Positions 49,361 through 57,744 of a stretch of DNA of 64,000 bases are shown piece by piece (position 1 is the first letter of the stretch; every line of letters begins with the position of its first letter). Where the stretch lies: the NCBI RefSeq assembly GCF_001294335.1, contig NZ_LGKG01000147.1:19236-83235 (forward strand), in the 5' to 3' direction. The notes under the pieces were generated by a model, which made no database searches, had not been told where the DNA came from, and saw only the letters and a program-made list of their open reading frames with translations. The translations under genes were made by a program, and so were the position numbers. This DNA comes from Streptomyces chattanoogensis (GTDB lineage Bacteria; Actinomycetota; Actinomycetes; Streptomycetales; Streptomycetaceae).

Positions 49361-51172
49361 ATGACCGCCGTCGCCCGCAGACTCCAGCACGCCGCCTACG
49401 GCGGCCCCGAGGTACTCGAACTGGCCGAAGTGCCGCTGCCCGAGCCCGGCCCCGGTCAGGTCCGCGTCCGCATCCACGCCGCCGGCGCCAACGCCCTGGA
49501 CTCCAAGAAGCGCCGGGGCCTGTTCACCCCTGGCCAGGAGGCTCCCGCCGAACCCCAGACCCTGGGCCTGGAGATGGCCGGCGTCATCGACGCCCTCGGC
49601 CCCGGTGTCACGCAATGGAAGACCGGCCGGCCCGTGCTGGGACGCACCGCCCAGCTCGACGCCGTCGCCACCCACGCCCTGGCCGACGCCGACAACATCG
49701 TCGCCAAGCCCGACACCCTCACCTTCGAGCAGGCCGCCGCCCTGCCGATCGCCACCGAGACCGCCTATCGCACCCTGCGCCAACTCGGTGTGGTCGCCGG
49801 CCAGACCCTGCTGGTCCACGCCGCCGCGGGCGGCGTCGGCCTCATGGCCGTCCAGCTCGCCCGTGCCCTGGGCGCCACCGTCATCGGCACCGCCGGCGAA
49901 GCCAACCACCCCTTCCTCCGCGAACTCGGCGCCACCCCCGTCACCTACGGCGACGGCCTGGCCGAACGGATACGCGCCGTCGCCCCGCAAGGCATCGACG
50001 CCGTCCTCGACGCCTCCGGCCGCGGCGTTCTGCCGCTGTCCGTCGAACTGACCGGAAACCCGGAAAAGGTCATCACCATCGCCGACCTCGACGCCGCCCG
50101 GCACGGCGTGCGCTTCTCCCGCGAGATGCTGCCCCTACCGCAGGTCATGGACGACGTCCTGCCCATGATCGAGGACGGCCGCCTGCGCATGCCCCTCGAA
50201 GCGGTCTTCCCGCTGGAGAAGGCGGCCGACGCCTACCGCCGCCTCGACGACGGTCACCTGCGAGGGAAGATCGTCATCACCGCCAGGACGCCCCTCGACG
50301 CCGCGGCGCGGGCCCTGCTCGACCAGGCCATGCAGCCTGGCGCTCCCCAGCTGCACGAACTTCCCGCGCCCGACGCCCGTGCGGCGATGGACGGTATGTG
50401 GGCCCAGCTCGGTGGCGAGCCGTCCGAGGTGGCCCGGACCGAGGACGCGGTGGCAGGCGGCGTTCCCGTCAAGCTGTACTGGCCGGAGGGGGAGGGCCCG
50501 CACCCCGTCCTGATCTGGATCCACGGCGGCGGCTGGGTGCTGGGCAGCGCCGCCGCTTCCGACGCGACCGCCCGGGACCTGTGCCGCCTCGCCGGATACC
50601 TGGTGGTCAACGTCGACTACCGGCTGGCGCCCGAGCATCCCTTCCCGGCTGCCGTCGACGACGTCACGGCGGTCGCGAAGTGGGTGGCCGGCGAGATCGG
50701 GGCGCTCGGCGGCGACACCACCAGGATGGCCGTCGGCGGGGACTCGGCGGGAGCCAGTCTGGGCGCCGTACTCGCCAACGAGCTGCCAGGCGCCTTCGCT
50801 CTCCAAGCCCTGGTCTACCCGGCGACCGACCTGACCCACCCCTTCCCCTCGTACGAGGAGAACGGCGAGGGCCTGATGCTGACCAAGGACGCGCTCGCGT
50901 GGTTCCAGGGCCACTACCTCGGCGACGAGGTGGACCCGAAGGACCCGCGCATCTCACCCCTGTACGCGGACGCCGCCACCCTGGCCGCCGCCCCGCCGGC
51001 CCTGGCGATCACGGCCGGGTACGACCCGCTGCGGGACGAGGGCGAGGCGTATGCGCAGCGGCTGCGCGAGGCCGGCGTCGCGGTGGCTCTCACCCCCTCC
51101 GTTCAGGACGAGAGCATCCGCCTCGGCACCGTGGAGGAACTGGAAAAGGAACTGACCCGCATGCGTGCCTGA
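49361..51172 (+). CDS. Fusion: zinc-independent quinone oxidoreductase + HSL-type esterase domain
   Basis: A 603-residue protein. Residues 1-308 are a complete MDR quinone oxidoreductase (AAGGVGLMAVQLARALGA near 156, ending GKIVIT). From about residue 311 (PLDAAARALLDQ) a hormone-sensitive-lipase-type esterase begins, with HGGGW at 388 and GDSAG around Ser462, and YDPLRDE holding the acid. The family's C-terminal HGF motif is missing: after AGVAVALT the chain ends in an unrelated acidic helix (VEELEKELTRMRA). The oxidoreductase should work; the esterase lacks its catalytic His. The fusion looks like a rearrangement that stayed in frame. Confidence 0.85.
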   Translation: MTAVARRLQHAAYGGPEVLELAEVPLPEPGPGQVRVRIHAAGANALDSKKRRGLFTPGQEAPAEPQTLGLEMAGVIDALGPGVTQWKTGRPVLGRTAQLDAVATHALADADNIVAKPDTLTFEQAAALPIATETAYRTLRQLGVVAGQTLLVHAAAGGVGLMAVQLARALGATVIGTAGEANHPFLRELGATPVTYGDGLAERIRAVAPQGIDAVLDASGRGVLPLSVELTGNPEKVITIADLDAARHGVRFSREMLPLPQVMDDVLPMIEDGRLRMPLEAVFPLEKAADAYRRLDDGHLRGKIVITARTPLDAAARALLDQAMQPGAPQLHELPAPDARAAMDGMWAQLGGEPSEVARTEDAVAGGVPVKLYWPEGEGPHPVLIWIHGGGWVLGSAAASDATARDLCRLAGYLVVNVDYRLAPEHPFPAAVDDVTAVAKWVAGEIGALGGDTTRMAVGGDSAGASLGAVLANELPGAFALQALVYPATDLTHPFPSYEENGEGLMLTKDALAWFQGHYLGDEVDPKDPRISPLYADAATLAAAPPALAITAGYDPLRDEGEAYAQRLREAGVAVALTPSVQDESIRLGTVEELEKELTRMRA

Positions 51173-51225
51173 AACAGCGTTACAGACGGTGCACCGAAGG
51201 CATTTCGCTGAAAGGAGTGCGAGGG

Positions 51226-51549
51226 GTGAGCGTCCCTCATTCCGTGGAACCGCTGCACGCGGACCCGGCACTGATCAACGCGTTCGAGGTGCTGGGCCAG
51301 AAATGGAACGGGCTCATTCTCCACACCCTGGCCCAGCGCCCTGCCCGCTTCGGTGAGATCCGCGGCGCGGTGTCCGGCATCAGCGACAGGATGCTCAGTG
51401 ACCGGCTGCACGACCTCGCCGCCAGAGGACTCGTCACACCCACCCGGCTCCCACCCGGCCCGGTCGCCTACACCCTCACAGCCGACGGACATGCACTGGC
51501 GCCCGTCCTCGACCAGGTCGCGAGGTGGTGGAGCAGCCGCACCGGGTGA
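51226..51549 (+). CDS. HxlR-family transcriptional regulator
   Basis: A 107-residue winged-helix protein typical in length for HxlR regulators. FEVLGQKWNGLILHTLAQRP and GISDRMLSDRLHDLAARGLV form the helix-turn-helix, with a wing before the C-terminal dimer helix. GTG 51226 has AAAGGAG eight bases upstream. It lies 53 bases after the fusion gene and may be co-transcribed with it. The family commonly senses electrophiles or quinones, which would fit the two upstream reductases. Confidence 0.88.
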   Translation: MSVPHSVEPLHADPALINAFEVLGQKWNGLILHTLAQRPARFGEIRGAVSGISDRMLSDRLHDLAARGLVTPTRLPPGPVAYTLTADGHALAPVLDQVARWWSSRTG

Positions 51550-51579
51550 CGAAGCCGCATCGGGCCCGCGTTGAGAGGT

Positions 51580-51856
51580 CGGCAGGTCACCGCAGGGTTG
51601 CCGGCAGCGCGGACCGCAGACTCGGGTCAAGGTCCACGGCACGGCCTTCTTCCGACCACCACCGTGCCTGCGTACCCGTCCCAAGGCTCCTCGCCGGCCT
51701 CCAACCCGCCCACACCCATGCAGACCGTCCTCTCTGACCTGGGCCGCCCGTGCGACCGCCCGGATCCCGCCGTGACCCAGGATCCGGGCTTCGGCCCCCC
51801 AGCATCAGCCGCCGCTGCCGCTCGTCCAGATGCGGGAACAACTCCCCGAACTTCAC
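51580..51856 (-). pseudogene. ISAzo13-family transposase 5' fragment
   Basis: GTG 51856 opens with KFGELFPHLDERQRRLMLG, the N-terminus of ISAzo13-like transposases. A one-base insertion then shifts the frame; the restored frame reads AEARILGHGGIRAVARAA. The later part RVRRHGGGRKKAV is found near 51650 in another frame. The remaining three quarters, including the DDE core, are absent. No terminal repeats are visible. Confidence 0.65.
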
Positions 51857-51874
51857 AGCGATTTGGCGCCTCTG

Positions 51875-52507
51875 TCAGCGCGGCTCGGCGGCTTCACCGG
51901 GGTCGCTGTGGTGCCGGTCGGCCAGGGCGGTGATCCCTGCTGCGGCAGCGGCGGCGAGGTCGGTGACCATCGCGCCGTCGAGGGGCAGGTTGAGGATGTA
52001 CAGGGCGGACGCCAGGGAGCCGAGCAGCAGCAGGTGGGCCATCGCGGGGTCGACGGTCCCGGCCAGCTCGCCGCGGGCCACGGCTTGTTCGATGATTTCG
52101 GCGAAGGCGGCCTGTTCGGCGGCCAGGAAGGTGTCCTGGAACCGGGATTCCAGTTCGGGATTGACGGCAAGTTCGCTGAACAGGGCCGGTGCCAGCTGTC
52201 GGGCCGCCGGGGCGGCCATGCGAACGTGAAACGTGCGGACCAGCGCCAGCAGGTCCCCTTCCAAGGAGCCGGTGCCGGCCAACGGGGGCAGCTGCTGCTC
52301 GTACATGGTGGCAGCGAACGCCATCTCGGCCTTGGAGGCGTAGCGGCGGTAGATCGCCGCCTTGCCCACCCCGGCGCGCGTCGCGACCTGGTCGACGGTC
52401 AGGGCCGGGTAGCCGACTTCGTCGATCAGTTCACGCGTGGTCTGCAGGATTTTGTGATCCACGCGACTGTCCCGGGGGCGTCCACCCCGTTGCTTTCTCA
52501 CTGTCAT
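51875..52507 (-). CDS. TetR-family transcriptional regulator
   Basis: A 210-residue protein. The N-terminal helix-turn-helix is ALTVDQVATRAGVGKAAIYR with the following RRYASKAEMAFAA, and the C-terminal helical domain is TetR_C_11-like (FHVRMAAPAARQLAPALFSE). ATG 52507. It is divergent from the DUF6463 membrane protein gene with 135 bases between, which include inverted repeats. It probably represses that gene and itself. Confidence 0.9.
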   Translation of the reverse strand: MTVRKQRGGRPRDSRVDHKILQTTRELIDEVGYPALTVDQVATRAGVGKAAIYRRYASKAEMAFAATMYEQQLPPLAGTGSLEGDLLALVRTFHVRMAAPAARQLAPALFSELAVNPELESRFQDTFLAAEQAAFAEIIEQAVARGELAGTVDPAMAHLLLLGSLASALYILNLPLDGAMVTDLAAAAAAGITALADRHHSDPGEAAEPR

Positions 52508-52515
52508 GCCTCCAT

Positions 52516-52550
52516 GATACGGAACGAGAGTATCGAAACCATGGTCTCGT
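52516..52550. promoter_or_regulatory. Inverted repeats between TetR and DUF6463 genes, candidate operator
   Basis: Arms GATAC and GTATC lie at 52516-52520 and 52530-52534, and ACGAGA and TCTCGT at 52524-52529 and 52545-52550, overlapping each other 8 to 43 bases upstream of the TetR start codon. This is where a TetR dimer would block the divergent promoters. Confidence 0.45.
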
Positions 52551-52642
52551 AACTAAATTCCGGAGATCACTGGCCCCGCTAGGCAGGGGCAACCGCGACG
52601 AAGTCGCACCGAGTGGCTTCGCGACAAGAACGGAGAGCTCAG

Positions 52643-53053
52643 ATGATCAAGTGGGCTGGCTGGATCATCACGTTGTGCGGAATCGCACACACGATCGGCG
52701 CCCTGACGGTGGAGAAAGCCGCGCGCCACGCCGGGACATGGTTCAGCGGCGGACTGTGGAGCGAGGACTTCGCCGACATGAGCCCCGCGGGCAGCGCGTA
52801 CTGGCTGAGCCTGGCAAGCTTCGGCATACCGCTCATCCTGGTCGGCCTGACGGTTCTGTGGCTGGACCGCCGCGGCATCACCCCACCGGCATTCATCGCC
52901 TGGACGCTGAGCACCTGGACCGTCGTCGACGCCGTGGTCCTCCCGTTCACGCCCTGGCCGCTCTTCGCGCTCGCGTGCGCCCTGCTGCTGATCGGAACCC
53001 GCCGCGCCCGCCGCGACAACCCCGCACCCAAGGCCGGGCTTCCACGAGCGTGA
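52643..53053 (+). CDS. DUF6463-family membrane protein
   Basis: A 136-residue protein with four predicted membrane helices, starting IKWAGWIITLCGIAHTIGAL and ending in a basic tail. FGIPLILVGLTVLWLDRRG and AWTLSTWTVVDAVVLPFTPW are typical of the DUF6463 family. ATG 52643 follows GGAGA. It is the likely target of the divergent TetR regulator. Function is unknown. Confidence 0.82.
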   Translation: MIKWAGWIITLCGIAHTIGALTVEKAARHAGTWFSGGLWSEDFADMSPAGSAYWLSLASFGIPLILVGLTVLWLDRRGITPPAFIAWTLSTWTVVDAVVLPFTPWPLFALACALLLIGTRRARRDNPAPKAGLPRA

Positions 53054-53094
53054 GCGCCGAAGCCGTCCGCACCGCGGCCATCCGCGCGCCCACA

Positions 53095-53290
53095 CCGACC
53101 AGCGGAGGCGCGTTGCCTCGGCTTGCGGCGCACCTTCGGCGTCACTTCGTGGCGGTGCACGAGACGCACGACAAGGGCATCGCGATCAGGTGATCGCGGA
53201 GGCGCTGCGGATGGACCGCAAGACGGTCCGCGAGTACGCCCACGCGATCACCGTGGGAGAGTTGCGGGGTCACCGACGCCCAAGAGGTCC
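53095..53290 (+). pseudogene. ISL3-type transposase fragment
   Basis: The + strand reads RRHFVAVHETHDKGIAIR, then, across a frameshift at the GTGA at 53190, VIAEALRMDRKTVREYAHAI. This is the helix-turn-helix block found in actinobacterial ISL3-like transposases. Only about 60 codons remain. The 260 bases that follow, up to the integrase gene, hold nothing I can recognise. Confidence 0.5.
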
Positions 53291-53562
53291 GAGGCGCACA
53301 CCGTCCGGCAAGTCACCGGAATACCGCAATCATCATGCCGTCACCAGCAGCCGGCGTCTGGAGTCGATCGCGCGCTGGGTGCACGGCCACCTTGCCTGGG
53401 CCCAGCAGACTTCCCGGTACAGCCTGGATTGATGTGCGTACCAATCCCGTTGACATGCGTCTGGTCACGCAACACCTCTGCTCAATGGCCGATCCGGGGG
53501 TGTGACCGAGATACGCGCCAAAGGGGCAACGGAATGCTCCTGAAGCACTGATCCGCTCGGAT

Positions 53563-54465
53563 TTATCTGCGGCGACGTGCAGCGGGGTCGCCTTCGGCGA
53601 CGTGCCGGGCGATCGAGTCGACGCCGGGGCGGGCGTAGCGCTCCAAGGAGCGGACGGAGGCGTGGCGGGAGCGAGCCAGCAGCATCGGGGTGGAGGTGCC
53701 GTCCTCCGCGTCGTGCGTCAGGGCACTGTGACGTAGCCGGTGAAGCGTCCAGCCGTCCAGGTCTTCGATGTCGCCGGGCGAGGCGAGGGGGTTCGTCGGC
53801 AGCCGGGTGTTCTCCTCGAAGATCTCCTCAGCGCGGCGGTAGGAGAGCCGGGCCCGGCCGGTCTCCGGGCACACGTCGAGCGTGGGTGTTCCGGCCGGGG
53901 CCTTGCGGTCGGTGAGGAACAGCGGGCCGCGGGTACGGCGGGCGATGAGGCGGGGCAGGAGCTGGGCGGTGCCGGACTGCCAGTGGATCCACTCGGTCGC
54001 CCCGCCCTTGGCGGTGATCCTGCCGCGCTTGTCCTGCGGGCAGAGGTCCTCCACGTTGAGGCACAGCACCTCGTCGGCCCGTGCAGCGGACTCGTAGAGC
54101 ATCTTCCACTGCGTCTTCTCCCGCAGCGCGACGTCGAGGCGCCACAGGGCGGCGATCTGGGCGCCGGGGAAGACGGGCGGTTTCGCGCCTCGGCGGGCGG
54201 GTCCGGTCGGCGGCGGTTCGTCGGCGAGCATCCATCCCCACGTCGTCAGCGAGATGCGGTAGATCCGCGCGGACGACTTCGCGATCCCCGAGCCGGTGAG
54301 GTACCGCTCGACCGCCGCGGTGTACGAAATGGGCGGGGCGGACAGAGGCATCACCCGGGCTCGCGGCAACCTGACCGCGCCCCCGGCCCCGAGCTCGGTC
54401 ACCGGCTCGATCGCCACGTCCGTCCCGCCCTTCCGGCGCTGCCGCAGTAAATGCGTACACCTCAC
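53563..54465 (-). CDS. Tyrosine-type site-specific integrase
   Basis: A 300-residue recombinase from GTG 54465. A SAM-like core-binding domain (YTAAVERYLTGSGIAKSSAR) precedes the catalytic domain with Arg in SAARADEVLCL, Lys in TAKGG, HRLRHSALTH (His-x-x-Arg), SRHASVRSLERYA (His and nucleophilic Tyr). All catalytic residues are present. No excisionase, replication or phage genes accompany it and no tRNA is next to it, so it is probably a lone remnant of an element or an orphan integrase. Confidence 0.85.
   Translation of the reverse strand: MRCTHLLRQRRKGGTDVAIEPVTELGAGGAVRLPRARVMPLSAPPISYTAAVERYLTGSGIAKSSARIYRISLTTWGWMLADEPPPTGPARRGAKPPVFPGAQIAALWRLDVALREKTQWKMLYESAARADEVLCLNVEDLCPQDKRGRITAKGGATEWIHWQSGTAQLLPRLIARRTRGPLFLTDRKAPAGTPTLDVCPETGRARLSYRRAEEIFEENTRLPTNPLASPGDIEDLDGWTLHRLRHSALTHDAEDGTSTPMLLARSRHASVRSLERYARPGVDSIARHVAEGDPAARRRR
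54442..54452 (+). repeat. CCGCAGTAAAT repeat, copy inside the integrase 5' end
   Basis: This 11-base sequence covers codons 5-8 of the integrase gene. It is identical to both arms of the palindrome upstream of the gene, suggesting three binding sites for one protein. Confidence 0.8.
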
Positions 54466-54519
54466 TCCGGCAGTCTGAACACCCCGCCGCAGGTCGCGAA
54501 GATCACCGTAAAGGCCCCG

Positions 54520-54546
54520 CCGCAGTAAATCCGGTATTTACTGCGG
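54520..54546. promoter_or_regulatory. Perfect 11-bp-arm palindrome upstream of the integrase
   Basis: Arms CCGCAGTAAAT and ATTTACTGCGG match perfectly around CCGGT, 55 bases before the integrase start. A third copy of the arm lies inside the gene. It is a strong candidate for an operator controlling the integrase or for recombinase/accessory-factor arm sites. As a hairpin it could also act in RNA. Confidence 0.6.
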
Positions 54547-54623
54547 TAGTTGTGCATACGTCTCCGTGATCGAGTAACCGCCCGAATACGTTTCTGCTGT
54601 GCGGACTTGAGGGGAGTGGACTG

Positions 54624-55391
54624 TCAGTGCCCGGGGTCAGCATGCTTACTTGCGTCATGCCCCAGATCCTCCGTCACGGGCAGGCACTCGGCGAGCAGGT
54701 CGACGACGTCGCGCCAGGCTCGCTGCGCGTGCTGTGGGTGGTAGCCGACGCCGGGGCGCACGGTGTGGTCGACCGACGGGTGGTGGAAGGCGTGCAAGGC
54801 GCCGCCGTAGACGGTGAGGCGCCAGTCGACGCCCGCGGCCTGCATCTCGGCGGTGAATGCGTTCCGTTGAGCGGGCGGCATGATCGGGTCTTCCGACCCG
54901 ACCCCGGCCCACACCGGGCAGTGAATGCGCGCCGTCTCGCCCGGTCGGCCCGTCGTCAGTCCGTTGACTGTCCCGATCGCGCGCAGGTTGACGCCGTCGC
55001 GCCCGAGTTCCAGCGCGATGGCGCCTCCGGTGCCGTAGCCGACGGCGGCGATCCGGTCGGGGTCGGTCCGCGGTTCGGTGCGCAACACGTCGAGCGCCGC
55101 ATGGCCGATGCCCCGCATCCGGTCGGGATCAGCGAGCAGCGGCAGGCAACGGGCCAGCATCTCCTCGGGGTCGCCCAAATAGCGCCCGCCATGAAGGTCG
55201 AAGGCCAGCGCTATATATCCCAGCTCGGCGAGAGCATCGGCCCGGCGGCGCTCCACGTCGCTGAGCCCCGTGCCCTCTGGTCCGAGCAGCACCGCGGGCC
55301 GGCGGTCGACACCGGCTGGGAGCGCGAGGTGCCCGATCATCGTCAAACCGTCGGCCGGATACTCGACCGTACGCGTCGTAATCGTCGTCAT
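54624..55391 (-). CDS. Dienelactone hydrolase-family protein
   Basis: A 255-residue alpha/beta hydrolase. EYPADGLTMIGHLALP is the usual start, LAFDLHGGRYLGDPEEM follows, and HAFHHPSVDH carries the catalytic His. At the nucleophile elbow the sequence is VGYGTGGAIALEL, with Gly where classical dienelactone hydrolases have Cys (GxCxG). From memory this GYGTGG form recurs in actinobacterial members, so the protein may be a non-classical hydrolase or lack hydrolase activity. Confidence 0.85.
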   Translation of the reverse strand: MTTITTRTVEYPADGLTMIGHLALPAGVDRRPAVLLGPEGTGLSDVERRRADALAELGYIALAFDLHGGRYLGDPEEMLARCLPLLADPDRMRGIGHAALDVLRTEPRTDPDRIAAVGYGTGGAIALELGRDGVNLRAIGTVNGLTTGRPGETARIHCPVWAGVGSEDPIMPPAQRNAFTAEMQAAGVDWRLTVYGGALHAFHHPSVDHTVRPGVGYHPQHAQRAWRDVVDLLAECLPVTEDLGHDASKHADPGH

Positions 55392-55405
55392 GAGACTGGA
55401 CTGTA

Positions 55406-55785
55406 GTGATCGTCGAGCCTGTCCGGCCGGTGTTCTGCCGCTGGCAGAACAGCGCGGGTATCCCTCTGAAATACTTCATCGCCTGGTACCCGCGCGACGG
55501 CCGCCCCGGGCTCTCGCCCGCGCAGCTGGCCACCGTCTGCGTGCTGCAGTACGCGCTGAACCTGTCGGACCGCCAAGCCGCCGAGGCGGTGCGCTGCCGC
55601 ATCGACTTCAAGTAACCCTCGGCCTGGAACTGGAAGACCTCAGCTTCCACCACAGCGTGCTGTCCGACTTCCGCGACCGGCTCGCCGAGGGCGACCGCGC
55701 CGACCGGCTGCTGAGCCTGGCACTGACCCGGATCCGGCGGGCCGGCCTGCTCAAGGGGCGCGCCACCCGCGTCAGTCGACCATTT
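55406..55785 (+). pseudogene. IS1182-type transposase N-terminal fragment
   Basis: GTG 55406 opens a frame with LSPAQLATVCVLQYALNLSD and QAAEAVRCRIDFK; a frameshift and stop at 55613 follow, and a second frame continues LGLELEDLSFHHSVLSDFRD and AEGDRADRLLSLAL. This is the N-terminal region of IS1182-family transposases. The catalytic domain is missing. Its right edge abuts the AT-rich promoter of the MarR gene at 55823. Confidence 0.65.
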
Positions 55786-55810
55786 CCATAAACTATGAAT
55801 ATAAAAATGC

Positions 55811-55816
55811 TATGCT
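55811..55816 (+). promoter_or_regulatory. Probable -10 box for leaderless MarR transcript
   Basis: TATGCT lies six bases before the ATG at 55823, inside an unusually AT-rich 30-base stretch. No ribosome site precedes the ATG. This spacing would put the transcription start at or next to the A of the start codon, as in actinobacterial leaderless mRNAs. A -35 element is not obvious. Confidence 0.5.
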
Positions 55817-55822
55817 TCGGGC

Positions 55823-56281
55823 ATGAGTCGTCAAGACACCGCTCCTGGCGCGTCCGCCGCCATCGGGGCAGCCCTCTACGGCCTGGCCACCAGGGCCGCG
55901 AGACGCCTGCCCCGGGACATGAGCCTGACGTCCGCCGCCACCCTGGCCACCCTGGACCGGACCGGCCCGCGGCGCATCACCGATCTGGCCGCGGTCGAGG
56001 GCGTCACCCAGCCCGCGATGACCGCGCTGGTCCGGGTGATGGAGGAGTCCGGCCTGGTCGAGCGGCGGGGTGACGCGTCCGACAAGCGGGTCACGCTGGT
56101 GTGCCTGACCGAGGCCGGCGCCTCCTATGTCCGGACGCGGCGCCAGGCGGGCGTCCACGCGTTCGAGCGGTTGATCGGCGAGCTCACCGGCGACGAGGTC
56201 GAGGCGCTGGTGGCGGCCCTTCCGGCGCTGAAGCATCTGGCAGAGCTCGAAAGCCAGGACCGCGAAGGGCCGAAGCAGTGA
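55823..56281 (+). CDS. MarR-family transcriptional regulator (exporter-linked)
   Basis: A 152-residue winged-helix regulator. RITDLAAVEGVTQPAMTALV is the recognition region and GLVERRGDASDKRVTLVCLT the wing with its DxRxx-type residues. It overlaps the downstream MFS gene by four bases (GTGA), so they form an operon and it probably represses the exporter in the absence of its substrate. Confidence 0.9.
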   Translation: MSRQDTAPGASAAIGAALYGLATRAARRLPRDMSLTSAATLATLDRTGPRRITDLAAVEGVTQPAMTALVRVMEESGLVERRGDASDKRVTLVCLTEAGASYVRTRRQAGVHAFERLIGELTGDEVEALVAALPALKHLAELESQDREGPKQ

Positions 56282-57711
56282 CCGGGCAGCCAGTCGGCGG
56301 GGTCGCGGTGAAGGCGTCCCCGGCGGCGCGTTCCGAGGCGCGGCTGCTGGTCCCCGCCCTGATGTTCATCGCTCTGGTCGTGGCGGCGGTCGCCAGCCTC
56401 GGGGCGCCGCTCATCACCAGCGTGGCGACCTCGTTCCACGTCTCGCTCGGCAGCGCGCAGTGGACGCTGACCGTCGCGCTGCTCAGCGGCGCCGTCGCCA
56501 CGCCGGTCCTGGGCCGGCTCGGAGCCGGCCCGCACCGGCGGGCCACGATCCTCGCCACGCTGGCGGTCGTCGTCGTCGGCAGCGCGCTCACCGTGCTGCC
56601 GCTGCCGTTCGCGTGGCTGCTGGCCGGCAGGGCGGCCCAGGGCGTCGGGCTCGGGCTGACGGCGCTGATGATGGGCGTGGCCCGGGACCACCTCCCCGAG
56701 GAGCGCAGCGCGGCCGTGATCGCCCTGATCTCGGTGGTCTCGATCATCGGGGCCGGCGTCGGCTACCCGCTGGCCGCACTGCTCGCCGAGCTCGGCGGGG
56801 TACGGGCCGCCTACGGCCTCGGCCTGGTCGTCACCGCCGCCGCTCTCCTGACCGCGTGGCGCTCCACGCCCGAAGCCCCCGAAGGCCGCTCCGCCCATGT
56901 GGATGTGGCAGGCGCGGTCGTCCTGGCCGCTGCGCTGCTCCTGGTGCTGTTCCTCGCCGGCGAACGGAATCTGTGGAGCCGGCACTTGGCCGTGGCGGCG
57001 GGCCTCGCCGTCGTCGCGGTGCTGCTGCTCTGCGTCTGGGCCGTCATCGAGCTGCGCAGCACGACGCCCCTGGTCGATATGCGGGGGGTGCGGCACCCGG
57101 CGGTCGCCGGGGCGAACCTCGCCATGTTCGTCGGCGGGATCGGCATGTACCTCCTGCTCACGCTCATCACCCGGTACGCGCAGACGCCGCCCGGCGCCGG
57201 CTACGGCTTCGGGCTGACGACCTTCGTCGCCGGGCTGGTCCTCATCCCGTTCTCGGTGCTGGGGTTCGTCGCCGGCAAGCTCACGCCGCGAGTCCGGACG
57301 CGGATCGCCGACCCCCTGCTCCTGGCCGGCAGCGCCGTCGTGGTCGGCGGCGGGTTCGCCCTGTTCGCGGCGGCCCGGTCGGACCTGGCCGAACTGTTCG
57401 CGGCGATGGGCGTGCTCGGCTTCGGCGTCGGCGGCTTCGCGGCCGCGATGCCCGGCGTCATCCTGGCCGTCACCCCCAGGAGCGAGACGTCGAGCGCCAT
57501 GAGCTTCAACTACGTCGTCCGCAGCGTCGGGTACTCCCTGGGCAGCGCCATCGGCGGCCTGATCCTCGCCGCGGGCACCGGCCCCGGCCACCTCTTCCCC
57601 GACGACAGCGCCTACACCACCGCGGCGCTGGTCGGCATCGGCGCCATGGCGATCACGACGCTGACAAGCCTCGCTCTCGCCCGCCGACGCTCGTCCGAGA
57701 CCAACCCGTAA
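56278..57711 (+). CDS. MFS transporter, DHA2-like drug exporter
   Basis: A 477-residue membrane protein from GTG 56278, with about 14 predicted helices. VSLGSAQWTLTVALLSGAVA and AGRAAQGVGLGLTALMMGVA are the early-helix motifs, and GAGPHRRATIL after helix 2 is the motif A region. The length and helix count suit the 14-TMS DHA2 family of proton-coupled exporters. Together with the overlapping MarR gene it looks like an inducible efflux unit. Confidence 0.9.
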   Translation: MTGQPVGGVAVKASPAARSEARLLVPALMFIALVVAAVASLGAPLITSVATSFHVSLGSAQWTLTVALLSGAVATPVLGRLGAGPHRRATILATLAVVVVGSALTVLPLPFAWLLAGRAAQGVGLGLTALMMGVARDHLPEERSAAVIALISVVSIIGAGVGYPLAALLAELGGVRAAYGLGLVVTAAALLTAWRSTPEAPEGRSAHVDVAGAVVLAAALLLVLFLAGERNLWSRHLAVAAGLAVVAVLLLCVWAVIELRSTTPLVDMRGVRHPAVAGANLAMFVGGIGMYLLLTLITRYAQTPPGAGYGFGLTTFVAGLVLIPFSVLGFVAGKLTPRVRTRIADPLLLAGSAVVVGGGFALFAAARSDLAELFAAMGVLGFGVGGFAAAMPGVILAVTPRSETSSAMSFNYVVRSVGYSLGSAIGGLILAAGTGPGHLFPDDSAYTTAALVGIGAMAITTLTSLALARRRSSETNP

Positions 57712-57744
57712 GTCAGATGCACTCATCCCCACACTGGAGGTTCC

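Noticed and set aside
53563..54465. Prophage or integrative plasmid attached to the integrase.
   Set aside because: No structural, replication, excision or transfer genes nearby and no tRNA gene or duplicated att core could be seen.
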